The notes: a model not told the origin generated them from the sequence alone. Counted from the stretch's first letter, positions 8,481 through 18,060 are shown. The stretch: 64,000 bases of DNA from an uncultured Parabacteroides sp. (GCA_910577325.1 CAJTMR010000008.1:70052-134051), one strand, 5' to 3'. Program-made: numbers and translations.

Positions 8481-8511
8481 CAAAGGTATTATATGTTATT
8501 CGATTATCAAA
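8481..8511 (-). promoter_or_regulatory. Promoter of aroB
   Basis: On the minus strand TTTG (8511-8508), then a 19-bp spacer and TACCTTTG (8488-8481). The distance to the aroB ATG is about 30 bp. Confidence 0.75.
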
Positions 8512-8526
8512 ACAAGGAAAAGAAAA

Positions 8527-8604
8527 TTCCATGCGCATGGAACTAAAGTTTCATAGGCATGGAACTAAAATTCCCCCTGCATGAAATAATAAATTCATGC
8601 AGGG
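8527..8604. repeat. Cluster of three intergenic palindromes
   Basis: TTCCATGC-GCATGGAA (8527-8542) is a perfect 16-bp palindrome. GTTTCAT...ATGGAAC (8548-8565) is a near-palindrome carrying the same GCATGGAACTAAA string again. CCCTGCATGAA (8575-8585) and TTCATGCAGGG (8594-8604) form an 11-bp hairpin with an 8-nt loop. The last hairpin could end alaS transcription, but only a weak T-rich stretch follows it. The first two belong to the same TTCC/GGAA class as the element at 3184-3234. Confidence 0.7.
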
Positions 8605-8621
8605 AGAAGATCTATTTCTTC

Positions 8622-11249
8622 TTATTTCAGGCCGACCGCATCCAAGATATGCTCGACAGCTTCGCCCAGTCCGGCCACATTCTTGCCCCCGGCTGTTGCA
8701 AAATGGGGCTGACCGCCTCCACCACCTTGTATCAGTTTCGCAGCATCTTTCACCAGTTTGCCGGCATTCAAGCCTTCGGCTACTAACCGTTCGCTCAACA
8801 TAACCATCAACGCGCACTTCTCACCGTCTTTGATTCCTGCCACAAATAAAACCTTTTCGTCCGTATTGCTCTCGCCTTTGATTTGGAAAGCCAAGTCTTT
8901 GATTGCATCGACATTGGCCTCACCCCGGAATACGACAACTTTCACCCCGTTACGCTCAACCGCTTTGGCAATCAGGTCTTTCTTCAACTGTTGGACTTTT
9001 TCCTTCAGATAATCGCTCACCTGCTTTTTCAGCTCGGCATTCTCTTCGATGGCCTTCTTGATGGTTTGAGACAGATTCGGCACATTGTTGAACATCGCAC
9101 GCAGTTCACGCAGGGAATCTTGCAACATGAATGTGTAGTTTTCAGCTCCTTCGCCTGTCACCGCTTCGATACGACGGACACCTGCTGCAACGGAACTTTC
9201 GCCGACCACACGCAGGGAACCGATCATTCCCGTTGCCGGGATATGTGTACCACCGCACAATTCGATAGAGCTGCCATATTTAACAACACGGACTTCTTCG
9301 CCATATTTTTCACCGAACAGAGCCATCGCGCCCAATGCTTTCGCTTCGGCAATCGGCATGTTGCGGTACTCTTCCAGCGGATAGTCGGCACGGATCTTTT
9401 CACTTACCAACTTTTCCACCTTACGCATCTCTTCATCCGTCACCTTTTGGAAGTGAGAGAAGTCGAAGCGCAAAGAATCGGGTGAAACGTATGAACCCTT
9501 CTGTTCAACATGCGCCCCCAGCACTTCACGCAGCGCCTCATGCAACAGGTGGGTGGCAGAGTGGTTACATTCACACTGGATACGTTTCTTCTCGTTGATC
9601 TTGGCAGTGAAAGTAACCGTCACATCTTTCGGCAATTTCGTCACCAGATGTACAGGCAGGTTGTTTTCGCGTTTCGTGTCAACCACATCGATCGTCTCGT
9701 CGTCGGCAATCAACCAACCGGTGTCGCCGACCTGTCCTCCCATTTCGGCATAGAACGGAGTCTGGTCCAACACGATCTGATATAATACTTTATTCTTTTG
9801 CTTGATCTGGCGGTAACGCAAGATTTCGGACTCGCACTCGAACAGGTCGTAACCCACGAAATTACATCCGCCCTCCTTCAGCACCACCCAGTCGCCAGTT
9901 TCGATAGCTGCCGCGTTTCGGGCACGGTCTTTCTGCTTCTGCATCTCGATGTTGAACTCGTCGATGTTGGCCTCCATCCCGTTTTCACGCAGGATCAACT
10001 CGGTCAAATCCAACGGGAATCCGTATGTATCATATAACGTAAAGGCATCTACGCCGCTGATCATGTTCTTTCCGGCAGCCTTTGTTTCTTCCATCTTCTT
10101 ATCCAGCAAACGGATACCGGTCTCCAACGTACGCAGGAAAGATTCTTCCTCTTCCTTGATGACCTTTTCGATCAATGTCTTCTGAGCAACCAGTTCCGGA
10201 TAAGCATCACCCATCGTTTCAATCAGCACGGGCAACAACTTGTACATGAAAGATTCTTTACGATCCAGGAACGTGTAGCCGTAACGGACGGCACGACGCA
10301 GGATGCGGCGGATGACATAGCCAGCCTTGGCGTTGGAAGGCAATTGCCCGTCCGTAATCGCAAAGGCGATCGTACGGATATGGTCAGCGATCACACGCAT
10401 AGCCACGTCCTGCTGCTTGTCCTCGCCGTAGGCAGTCCCTGCCATACCGGCGATCACTTTGATGATCGGCTGGAAAACATCCGTATCATAGTTGGATGTC
10501 TTGCCCTGCAATGCCATACAAAGACGCTCGAATCCCATACCGGTATCGATCACGCGGGCAGGCAACGGTTCGAGCGAGCCGTCAGCCTTGCGGTTATACT
10601 GCATGAATACCAAGTTCCATATTTCGATCACCTGCGGATGGTCCTTGTTGACCATGTCCTGCCCGGGAACGGCGGCACGTTCGTTTTCCGGACGCAGGTC
10701 GATATGGATTTCGGAGCAAGGGCCGCAAGGTCCCGTATCACCCATTTCCCAGAAGTTATCGTGCTTGTTCCCATTGATGATATGTGCCTTCGGCAGGAAT
10801 TTTTCCCAATAACCGGCAGCCTCGTCGTCGCGTGAAAGGCCTTCGGCGGGACTTCCTTCGAAAACGGTCGCATACAAACGGTCGGGGTCCAATTTCAACA
10901 CTTCGACCAGGTATTCCCACGACCAGTTGATCGCTTCCTGCTTGAAATAGTCGCCAAACGACCAGTTTCCCAACATTTCGAACATGGTGTGGTGGTACGT
11001 ATCGTGGCCGACCTCTTCCAGGTCGTTATGCTTGCCACTCACACGAAGGCACTTTTGTGAATCCGCGACACGTGGATATTTACGGGGGACGTTCCCCAGA
11101 ATGATATCTTTGAACTGGTTCATGCCTGCATTGGTAAACATCAATGTAGGGTCACCCTTCACCACCATCGGAGCAGAAGGCACAATCTGGTGCTGCTTGG
11201 AAGCGAAGAAGTCTTTAAATGATTCACGGATTTCTTTTGCTGTCAACAT
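8622..11249 (-). CDS. alaS: Alanyl-tRNA synthetase
   Basis: 875 residues, the normal bacterial length. An N-terminal class II catalytic domain (MLTAKEIRESFKDFF..., VVKGDPTLMFTNAGMNQFKD) precedes the tRNA-recognition helical region. The editing domain carries the zinc ligands NHSATHLLH near residue 560 and CGGTH near residue 665. The C-terminal C-Ala domain ends with the Gly-rich GGGGGQPHFATAGGK. The enzyme charges tRNA-Ala and clears Ser/Gly mischarging. Its start overlaps the divergent promoter region shared with the LytM-type peptidase gene. Confidence 0.98.
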   Translation of the reverse strand: MLTAKEIRESFKDFFASKQHQIVPSAPMVVKGDPTLMFTNAGMNQFKDIILGNVPRKYPRVADSQKCLRVSGKHNDLEEVGHDTYHHTMFEMLGNWSFGDYFKQEAINWSWEYLVEVLKLDPDRLYATVFEGSPAEGLSRDDEAAGYWEKFLPKAHIINGNKHDNFWEMGDTGPCGPCSEIHIDLRPENERAAVPGQDMVNKDHPQVIEIWNLVFMQYNRKADGSLEPLPARVIDTGMGFERLCMALQGKTSNYDTDVFQPIIKVIAGMAGTAYGEDKQQDVAMRVIADHIRTIAFAITDGQLPSNAKAGYVIRRILRRAVRYGYTFLDRKESFMYKLLPVLIETMGDAYPELVAQKTLIEKVIKEEEESFLRTLETGIRLLDKKMEETKAAGKNMISGVDAFTLYDTYGFPLDLTELILRENGMEANIDEFNIEMQKQKDRARNAAAIETGDWVVLKEGGCNFVGYDLFECESEILRYRQIKQKNKVLYQIVLDQTPFYAEMGGQVGDTGWLIADDETIDVVDTKRENNLPVHLVTKLPKDVTVTFTAKINEKKRIQCECNHSATHLLHEALREVLGAHVEQKGSYVSPDSLRFDFSHFQKVTDEEMRKVEKLVSEKIRADYPLEEYRNMPIAEAKALGAMALFGEKYGEEVRVVKYGSSIELCGGTHIPATGMIGSLRVVGESSVAAGVRRIEAVTGEGAENYTFMLQDSLRELRAMFNNVPNLSQTIKKAIEENAELKKQVSDYLKEKVQQLKKDLIAKAVERNGVKVVVFRGEANVDAIKDLAFQIKGESNTDEKVLFVAGIKDGEKCALMVMLSERLVAEGLNAGKLVKDAAKLIQGGGGGQPHFATAGGKNVAGLGEAVEHILDAVGLK

Positions 11250-11289
11250 AATCTATTCTATATAGTCTCGTTAATATTCTGAAAAACAA

Positions 11290-11320
11290 TTTGCAAAAGT
11301 ACAGCAAATTATTATTTTTG
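11290..11320 (+). promoter_or_regulatory. Overlapping divergent promoters for alaS and the M23 peptidase gene
   Basis: Plus strand: TTTG 11290-11293, a 19-bp spacer and TATTTTTG 11313-11320. Minus strand: TACTTTTG at 11301-11294, embedded in the plus-strand spacer, without a clear minus-strand TTG box. The two polymerases could not occupy the region at once, so the genes may be coupled. Confidence 0.65.
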
Positions 11321-11346
11321 CACGCATTCAAAACAAAAAATATTTA

Positions 11347-12330
11347 ATGAAACTATTTAAAAGCAGAAAAACATATTACCTGTATAATCCCAACACGCTC
11401 AGTTACGAACGAGTTTATCCCTCTGCCAAAGACCGCTTCTTCGGCGTGCTCCGCCACCTGAGCATAGGCATCGTGGTCGGGGTGGGCATATTCTTTATCT
11501 TTTCCCGCACGTTCGATTCACCGGTCGAATCGCTTTTAAAGAAAGAAAACAAGTTGTTGCAGACGCAATACGAAGTGCTTTCGTTACGTCTGACCAATGC
11601 ACTGGAAGTCTTGGATGACATACAGCAACGCGATGAAAACCTGTACCGGGCGATCTTCCAAGCGGAATCGATCCCCGAATCCGTCCGTAAATCCGGCTTC
11701 GGCGGAGCCAACCGGTACGAACATCTGATGAGCCTCTCCAACCCCGAACTGATCGTTTCGGCTACCCGGAAGATGGATATGCTAAGCAAGCAGCTCTACG
11801 TACAGTCCAACTCGCTGGAAGAACTTATCACATTGGGCAAGAACCAAGAAGAACGGAGCAAGTGCATTCCCGCCATACAACCGATTGCCAACAAGGACCT
11901 GAAACGCACAGCTTCCGGATACGGGGTTCGCATCGACCCGATCTACCGTACTCCCCGCTTCCACTCAGGTATGGACTTTTCCGCCAAAGTAGGTACGGAA
12001 ATTTATGCTACGGGCGATGGAGTCGTTACTTTCGCCGCTTGGAAACAAGGATACGGGAACTGCCTGATGATCGATCACGGGCACGGTTTCCAGACACTTT
12101 ACGGACACATGAGCAAATATCGGGCACGCGTCGGGCAGAAAGTCAAACGCGGGGAAGTGATAGGTGAAGTGGGCAACACCGGAAAGTCTACCGGGCCGCA
12201 CCTTCATTATGAAGTGATTGTCCGTGGAAAACATGACAACCCGTCCAAATACTACTATATGGACCTGACGCCGGAAGAATACGACCGTATGATACAGATT
12301 GCCGAAAATCACGGCCAGGTTATGGATTAA
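11347..12330 (+). CDS. M23 (LytM-type) peptidoglycan endopeptidase, membrane anchored
   Basis: 327 residues. A short cytoplasmic head contains the Bacteroidetes motif YYLYNPNTLSYERVYPS. A membrane helix at about 36-54 and a periplasmic coiled coil (about 60-100) follow. The M23 domain at about 195-300 contains the zinc ligands FHSGMDF, HGHGFQTLYGHMS and GPHLHYE, all intact. It would cut peptide crosslinks or regulate amidases at the septum. The MerR-like gene follows after 15 bp, so the two are probably co-transcribed. Confidence 0.9.
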   Translation: MKLFKSRKTYYLYNPNTLSYERVYPSAKDRFFGVLRHLSIGIVVGVGIFFIFSRTFDSPVESLLKKENKLLQTQYEVLSLRLTNALEVLDDIQQRDENLYRAIFQAESIPESVRKSGFGGANRYEHLMSLSNPELIVSATRKMDMLSKQLYVQSNSLEELITLGKNQEERSKCIPAIQPIANKDLKRTASGYGVRIDPIYRTPRFHSGMDFSAKVGTEIYATGDGVVTFAAWKQGYGNCLMIDHGHGFQTLYGHMSKYRARVGQKVKRGEVIGEVGNTGKSTGPHLHYEVIVRGKHDNPSKYYYMDLTPEEYDRMIQIAENHGQVMD

Positions 12331-12345
12331 ACATTGTTTAATACG

Positions 12346-12702
12346 ATGGCATTAAATAAAGATAAAAATCTAAAGCTCTATTTCTCTATCAGCGAGGTAG
12401 CGCAGATGTTCGACGTCAACGAATCCACCCTGCGCTTCTGGGAGAAGGAATTCGAACAGATCAGCCCGCGCAAGACCGGCAAAGGGACTCGTTCGTACCG
12501 GCAGGAAGATATCGACGCCATACGTCTGGTCTACCATCTGGTGAAAGAAAGGGGAATGACACTGGCTGGCGCCCGGCAAAAACTGAAAGAGAACCCGGAA
12601 ACAACGATACGCCATGAAGAGATCGTAAACAGATTGAAGCAGATCAAGGAGGAATTACTCGCCATGAAGGAGGCATTCGAGGCGTTGGAAGTTTCCAAAT
12701 AG
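12346..12702 (+). CDS. MerR-family transcriptional regulator
   Basis: 118 residues from the ATG at 12346; an in-frame TTG at 12334 would add four residues. The winged-helix motif LYFSISEVAQMFDVNESTLRFWEKEF is followed by the wing TRSYRQEDIDAIRLVYHLVKERGMTLAGARQKL and a C-terminal coiled coil. There are no Cys residues or effector domain, so metal sensing is unlikely. Small MerR proteins of this type are widespread in Bacteroidetes next to M23 peptidases; the target is unknown. Confidence 0.85.
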   Translation: MALNKDKNLKLYFSISEVAQMFDVNESTLRFWEKEFEQISPRKTGKGTRSYRQEDIDAIRLVYHLVKERGMTLAGARQKLKENPETTIRHEEIVNRLKQIKEELLAMKEAFEALEVSK

Positions 12703-12792
12703 TTTTTCCCCGCGTATAAAAACGATTTTAAAGAATTAGCTTGTTACGCTGGAAAATCGTACCTTCGCAGCAATTTTATAAAAACAAGAAAC

Positions 12793-13188
12793 ATGGAAAT
12801 TACGGGAAGAATCATCGCCGTACTGCCGGTTCAAGGCGGTATCAGCAAAAACGGAAACGAGTGGAAAAAACAGGAATATGTTCTGGAAACACATGACCAA
12901 TACCCTAAAAAAGTATGCTTCCAAATCTTCGGCGCAGACCGCATCGACCAGGCAGCCATACAGCCCGGAGAAGAACTTACAGTATACTTCGACATAGACA
13001 GCCGCGAATATCAGGGACGTTGGTACACGAATATCAGTGCCTGGAAAGTGGAACGCCCGATGGCTGCCGCTCCCCAGTCCGCACCGGGTGCCATGACACC
13101 GGAGAACGTCATACCGGCATCCGCACCGGCCGTATCTGCCGTTCCCGATTTCGGGCCGGCCAACCCGATCGACGATCTGCCTTTCTAA
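12793..13188 (+). CDS. DUF3127 OB-fold protein with SSB-like acidic tip
   Basis: 131 residues. Residues 1-88 form a beta-rich OB-like fold (MEITGRIIAVLPVQGGISKNGNEWKK...) of the DUF3127 family. A low-complexity Ala/Pro linker follows, and the protein ends NPIDDLPF. The terminal DDLPF closely resembles the DDDIPF tip by which single-strand binding proteins recruit repair and replication partners. A role in DNA binding or as an SSB-like hub is inference. A weak promoter (TACCTTCG at 12760-12767) precedes it. The stop codon overlaps the next start (TAATG), which indicates translational coupling. Confidence 0.8.
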   Translation: MEITGRIIAVLPVQGGISKNGNEWKKQEYVLETHDQYPKKVCFQIFGADRIDQAAIQPGEELTVYFDIDSREYQGRWYTNISAWKVERPMAAAPQSAPGAMTPENVIPASAPAVSAVPDFGPANPIDDLPF

Positions 13189-14141
13189 TGGACATCGTTC
13201 TTTTAATCGGCGGACTGATCCTGATCCTGGCCGGAGCAAACGCACTGACCGATGGAGCCGCATCAATTGCCAAACGCTTTCACATCTCAAGCTTGGTGAT
13301 CGGACTGACGATCGTCGCTTTCGGTACATCGGCGCCTGAACTGACCGTCAGTATCGTTTCCGCCTTAAAAGGGAGTGCAGACATGGCAATCGGGAACGTA
13401 GTCGGAAGCAATCTCTTCAACATATTGATGATCGTCGGCTGTACGGCTGCCATCGTCCCGATCCATGTAACAAAAGGAACGTTAAGCAAGGAGATACCGC
13501 TTTGCATACTGGCGTCCATCGTCCTGTCCATCTGTTCCAACGATGTGCTGATCAACAAGGCCGCGGCCAATACGATCAGCTGTAGCGACGGAATGTTGTT
13601 GCTGTGCTTTTTCCTTATCTTTTTAGGGTACACGTTTGCCATTGCCCGCAACGGCAGCGGCGAAGGCGAGTCCAAGGTAAAGGAAATGCCGACAGGAAGG
13701 TCCATCGTGTTCATCGTGGGCGGCCTGGCCGGTCTGGTCTATGGGGGACAATTCTTCGTGAACGGTGCTTCGGGAATCGCTCGTGGCCTCGGAGTCAGCG
13801 AATCGATCATCGGCCTGACGCTGGTTGCCGGAGGGACTTCGCTGCCCGAACTGGCGACATCGGTCGTGGCCGCCTTGAAGAAGAATCCCGAAATGGCGAT
13901 CGGGAACGTGATCGGTTCCAATCTTTTCAACATATTCTTCGTCTTGGGATGCAGCGCGACCATCAGCCCGCTAAACATTCAAGGAATTACGAACCTGGAT
14001 CTCGGCATACTGACCGGTTCTTGCGTGCTGCTTTACATCTTCGGCTGGTTCTTTAAGGAACGGACCATCACACGGATAGAAGGGATCATTTTGATAGCTT
14101 GTTATATAGGTTATACAATCTATCTGATTTCCTTATCATGA
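13188..14141 (+). CDS. Sodium/calcium antiporter of the CaCA family (YrbG-like)
   Basis: 317 residues, about ten membrane helices in two inverted halves. Each half carries the ion-binding alpha repeat: GTSAPELTVSI with GNVVGSNLFNIL, and GGTSLPELATSV with GNVIGSNLFNIF. The acidic residues in these repeats coordinate the cation. The protein exchanges Na+ or K+ for Ca2+ across the inner membrane. The ATG at 13188 overlaps the upstream stop by one base; the frame is open further upstream but that part overlaps the DUF3127 gene and is not used. Confidence 0.92.
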   Translation: MDIVLLIGGLILILAGANALTDGAASIAKRFHISSLVIGLTIVAFGTSAPELTVSIVSALKGSADMAIGNVVGSNLFNILMIVGCTAAIVPIHVTKGTLSKEIPLCILASIVLSICSNDVLINKAAANTISCSDGMLLLCFFLIFLGYTFAIARNGSGEGESKVKEMPTGRSIVFIVGGLAGLVYGGQFFVNGASGIARGLGVSESIIGLTLVAGGTSLPELATSVVAALKKNPEMAIGNVIGSNLFNIFFVLGCSATISPLNIQGITNLDLGILTGSCVLLYIFGWFFKERTITRIEGIILIACYIGYTIYLISLS

Positions 14142-14168
14142 CCCATAATGACAACGCTTGTGTTGAAC

Positions 14169-16463
14169 TTAATCCGCCACACGAGCCACAGACTGGATAT
14201 TCTTTATCTTGGAAAGGACTACACACATCCGCTGGATATCCTCCACATCGTGTACTTTCATCTTTACCTTTCCTTCGAACATGCCGTCTTTCGCCTCGAT
14301 CAGCAGGCGGATGATATTGACATTGAAGTCATCGGAAATCGTACGGGCAATCGTGTTCAACACGCCGATCGAGTCAATGCCCTTGATCTCAAGCGTCGCC
14401 TCGAATGAAGAATGGTGGCTGCTCCATTCCGTATTGAGGATACGTTCTCCAAAGCTGCTTTTCAAACGTAGAGCGATCGGGCAAGAACGTTTGTGAACCA
14501 CCACGTTGCCATCATCATGGATAAAACCCAAAGATTCGTCGCCCGGAATCGGTTTACAACAATCGGCAATGACATAATTGCGTTCGAAAGCCTCCTCCTT
14601 CAAAATATAAGGTTTTTTCTTGTCATATTTCGGTTTTTCCTTCGGTTGTTGCTCTTCCTCTTTTTTCCCGGTAGTCGCTTTCGTTGCTACCCGGAGTGCC
14701 TGTTTGACGTACTTAAAGAGGAGATTGTCCGTTTTCTCTTTCAATAGCTTGCGGATGTTATCCGGCAGAACCACATCCCCTTTTTCTACCGCATAGTAAA
14801 ATTCTTCCCGCTTGGAAAAACCGAAATACATACACAGCTTGTCGATATTGGACGTATTTACATCCAGATTGTTACGCTTGAAAGTTTCGATCATCTTAAT
14901 CTCGCCCTCTTTGGCAGCCTCTTTACGAATCTTTTTCAAATAGGCATCGATTCGAGCACGCGCTCTTGCAGTCGTTACAAAACCCAACCATTCCGGTTGC
15001 GGGTTCTGCGAACGGGAAGTCAGAATCTCCACCTGGTCACCACTCGCCAACTGATGGCTGAGCGGCACCAAACGATGATTGACCTTGGCCCCGATACATT
15101 TGTTTCCGATATCCGAATGGAGAGCATACCCGAAGTCCAAAGCCGTAGCTCCTTGAGGCAAAGTTTTGATATCACCTTTCGGAGTAAAGACAAATATCTC
15201 AGAAGTAAAAAGATTCAGTTTGATCGTATCGAGAAAATCCAAAGCGTTCGGATCCGGACTTTCCAGTATCTCGGTAATGGTCTGCAACCATTTGTCGAGT
15301 TCCGTATCTTCTTCTATGTTATGTTCCTTATACTTCCAGTGGGCGGCAAAACCTTTCTCGGCAATCTCGTCCATGCGGCGGCTACGGATCTGTATTTCCA
15401 CCCATTGTCCGTCAGGCCCCATCACGGTCAGGTGCAACGCCTGATAGCCATTGGCTTTCGGACGGCTCACCCAGTCGCGGATACGGTCCGGACGAATACG
15501 GTAGATATCCGTGATGGCGGAATAGATGTCCCAGCACTGGTTCTTCTCATCCACACCAGGCAGAGGGTCGAAAATGATACGAACGGCATAGATGTCATAG
15601 ATGTCTTCAAACGTGACACCCTTGTTCTCCATCTTGTTCCAAATGGAATAGGCGGATTTCACACGGGCACGCATTTCGTAATTGAGCCCCATCTCCTTCA
15701 ATTTCCTATCCACCGGTACGGCAAAATGCTTGAACAAAGAGTTACGGGCAGCTTCCGTAGACTTCAGTTTCAGATTGATAAAAGCATATTCCTGCGGATG
15801 TTCATATTTGAAACTCAGATCTTCCAACTCCGTCTTGATAGAGAAGAGTCCCAGGCGGTGTGCCAAAGGAGCATAGAGGTAAAGCGTCTCACCTGCTATC
15901 TTGAACTGCTTTGCCGGCAACATGGACCCCAGAGTGCGCATATTATGGAGACGGTCGGCTATCTTGATCAGGATCACCCGGATATCATCGCTCATCGTGA
16001 GCAGCAGTTTACGAAAATTTTCCGCCTGAGCCGATGCCTGTTCACCGAAGATGCCACCGGATATCTTCGTCAGCCCGTCAACAATCTGGGCGATCTTCTC
16101 ACCGAACATATCCTTAATATCCTCCACCGTGTATTCAGTGTCCTCCACCACATCATGCAACAGAGCCGAACAGATAGAGGTGGACCCCAATCCCATCTCG
16201 CGGCAAACAATACGCGCCACGGCAATCGGGTGCATGATGTAAGGTTCACCCGAACGACGCTTCACGCCGGCATGTGCCTGATTGGCAAAATTGAAAGCCT
16301 TGGTTATGCGTTCCACCTTGCGCCGGTGATTTGACTTAAGGTAATCCTGTAACAGCGCGTCAAAGCCGTCTTGGATCATCTGCTCGTCGGCCGTAAGGAT
16401 GGGATTTGCCTCTTGGTCGAGGTGCATGCCTGTTGTGTCTTTTGTGTTGTTTATGTCGCTCAT
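14169..16463 (-). CDS. Bifunctional (p)ppGpp synthetase/hydrolase (Rel/SpoT family)
   Basis: 764 residues with the complete long-Rel architecture. The N-terminal HD hydrolase (about 60-200) has an intact LLHDVVEDTE. The synthetase domain (about 250-370) includes YDIYAVRIIF and SRPKANGYQALHLTV. A TGS domain lies near 415-480 (FTPKGDIKTLPQGATALDFGYALH) and a C-terminal ACT domain near 680-760 (EATLEIKGIDSIGVLNTIARTIS). Both active sites look functional, so a bifunctional stringent-response enzyme is expected. It is the distal gene of the parA-parB-DUF5683-transglycosylase block. Confidence 0.95.
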   Translation of the reverse strand: MSDINNTKDTTGMHLDQEANPILTADEQMIQDGFDALLQDYLKSNHRRKVERITKAFNFANQAHAGVKRRSGEPYIMHPIAVARIVCREMGLGSTSICSALLHDVVEDTEYTVEDIKDMFGEKIAQIVDGLTKISGGIFGEQASAQAENFRKLLLTMSDDIRVILIKIADRLHNMRTLGSMLPAKQFKIAGETLYLYAPLAHRLGLFSIKTELEDLSFKYEHPQEYAFINLKLKSTEAARNSLFKHFAVPVDRKLKEMGLNYEMRARVKSAYSIWNKMENKGVTFEDIYDIYAVRIIFDPLPGVDEKNQCWDIYSAITDIYRIRPDRIRDWVSRPKANGYQALHLTVMGPDGQWVEIQIRSRRMDEIAEKGFAAHWKYKEHNIEEDTELDKWLQTITEILESPDPNALDFLDTIKLNLFTSEIFVFTPKGDIKTLPQGATALDFGYALHSDIGNKCIGAKVNHRLVPLSHQLASGDQVEILTSRSQNPQPEWLGFVTTARARARIDAYLKKIRKEAAKEGEIKMIETFKRNNLDVNTSNIDKLCMYFGFSKREEFYYAVEKGDVVLPDNIRKLLKEKTDNLLFKYVKQALRVATKATTGKKEEEQQPKEKPKYDKKKPYILKEEAFERNYVIADCCKPIPGDESLGFIHDDGNVVVHKRSCPIALRLKSSFGERILNTEWSSHHSSFEATLEIKGIDSIGVLNTIARTISDDFNVNIIRLLIEAKDGMFEGKVKMKVHDVEDIQRMCVVLSKIKNIQSVARVAD

Positions 16464-16550
16464 ATCGAAAGTCCTTCCCTGTGTTAAACATGTATGTAGG
16501 CAAATATATACAAATATTTGCTTATATATTCCCCAAAGCGACAGAAAAAG

Positions 16551-18056
16551 TTAAACAACCGGAATTTTCAAGATCTGGCCCGGCCGGATGCTGGCACTTG
16601 TCAGCCCGTTGGCTTTCTGCAAGTCGTCTGTGGAAACTCCCGGATACTTCTTGGCAATAGAGTAAAGGGAATCTCCCGACTGCACTTTATAAGTCAAGTT
16701 CTTGCCTGAGACACGAACAGGAACGGAACCGGCCTTTTCGGTCTTCTTCGTCTTGGCGGAAGCAAACGTGACTCCTCCATTATCGACATGCAAACGCAAG
16801 CGGCGGCCTTTGGCGACACGGTTGGAGCCAAGCCCGTTCCATTTGCGGATTTCCTTCGGAGTAACGCCGTAACGGTTCGCGATGGTATAGATATTCTCAC
16901 CGGCAGCCACCACATGGGTTATGGTTTCCCGTGTAAGATTTTTCGAACTGCCGCCAACATTGACCGGGACACAACCGGCCAACAGCTCCTCTATACGATG
17001 CGTATAAACCGAATCCTCCTTGTCGACAAACGCGTATGTCTGCGATGCCGGAAGCTTCAATACGGAAGGGCACGCATTTCCCGGAATAATATCCCGTTTA
17101 TATTGTGGATTAAGCGCACGAAGCTGTTCGATGTCGATGCCCAGCACGTCAGAAACCTGTTGCAAGTGGAGCATGCTGCTCACCATGACCGTATCGGTCG
17201 CCAACGGCAGACTGGTCTGCACCGGACAGATATTGTGATCGCAATAGTAATTCATGATGTAATTGGCAGCAATAAACAGCGGCACATACGAACGGGTCTC
17301 ACGAGGCAAGAAGCGGAAGATCTCCCAAAAGTCAGTCTTCCCGCCGGACCGGCGGATCGCCTTGTTCACATTACCCGGACCACAGTTATAGGAAGCCAAA
17401 ACCAGATTCCAATCGCCATAGATGGCATACATATCTTTGAAATACTTGCAAGCCGCCTCAGTCGCCTTTTCCGGATCACGCCTTTCGTCCAGCAGACTAT
17501 TGATCTCAAGGCCATATATCTTTCCGGTCGGAAGCATAAACTGCCATAGCCCACAAGCCCCCACACGGGAAAGGGCGACCGGGTTCAGAGCGCTTTCGAC
17601 AACGGCCAGATACTTCAGTTCCAAAGGCAAATCATGCTTGTCGAGCACCTGCTCGATCATGGGGAAATAAAAATCTGCCATGCCCAGCATATAGCGTACC
17701 AAATCACGCTTACGCCCCGCATACAAGTCGATGCAGTCCCTCACCACCTCGTTATAAGGCAAATGAATCACACTGGGCAAGCGCTCCAGACGTTCTTCAT
17801 AGACTGAATCGGGGAAATAGACATTCTCCGCATCGTCATGACAATACTCATCCACTTTCGAAAAATATTGCACATGCCAGGAATGAAGCAAACTATCCAC
17901 ATTTGCATCAAGGCTTTCAGGTATCAGGCCCACTACGACAGACAGTGAGTCTGCCGACAATGCCGGATGCTGCGATTCACCGAATATGGAATCCTGCGCA
18001 CGGGATACCTGCATCAAGCAGAACAGGCAGAATAGAATAAGTAGGTTTTTATTCAT
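16551..18056 (-). CDS. Lytic transglycosylase with two LysM domains (MltD-like)
   Basis: 501 residues. A signal peptide (MNKNLLILFCLFCLMQVSRA) is followed by a helical region. The SLT domain (about 130-270) carries the catalytic Glu in LKYLAVVESALNPVA and the GLWQFM motif. Two LysM repeats follow at about 385-425 (HVVAAGENIYTIANRYGVT) and 455-500 (YKVQSGDSLYSIAKKY). The enzyme cleaves glycan strands to 1,6-anhydromuramyl ends, and the LysM domains bind peptidoglycan. The gene follows DUF5683 after 4 bp. Confidence 0.93.
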   Translation of the reverse strand: MNKNLLILFCLFCLMQVSRAQDSIFGESQHPALSADSLSVVVGLIPESLDANVDSLLHSWHVQYFSKVDEYCHDDAENVYFPDSVYEERLERLPSVIHLPYNEVVRDCIDLYAGRKRDLVRYMLGMADFYFPMIEQVLDKHDLPLELKYLAVVESALNPVALSRVGACGLWQFMLPTGKIYGLEINSLLDERRDPEKATEAACKYFKDMYAIYGDWNLVLASYNCGPGNVNKAIRRSGGKTDFWEIFRFLPRETRSYVPLFIAANYIMNYYCDHNICPVQTSLPLATDTVMVSSMLHLQQVSDVLGIDIEQLRALNPQYKRDIIPGNACPSVLKLPASQTYAFVDKEDSVYTHRIEELLAGCVPVNVGGSSKNLTRETITHVVAAGENIYTIANRYGVTPKEIRKWNGLGSNRVAKGRRLRLHVDNGGVTFASAKTKKTEKAGSVPVRVSGKNLTYKVQSGDSLYSIAKKYPGVSTDDLQKANGLTSASIRPGQILKIPVV

Positions 18057-18060
18057 GATG

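Noticed and set aside
14997..16334. A 445-codon plus-strand frame opposite rel
   Set aside because: Antisense to a full-length Rel protein with intact hydrolase and synthetase domains.
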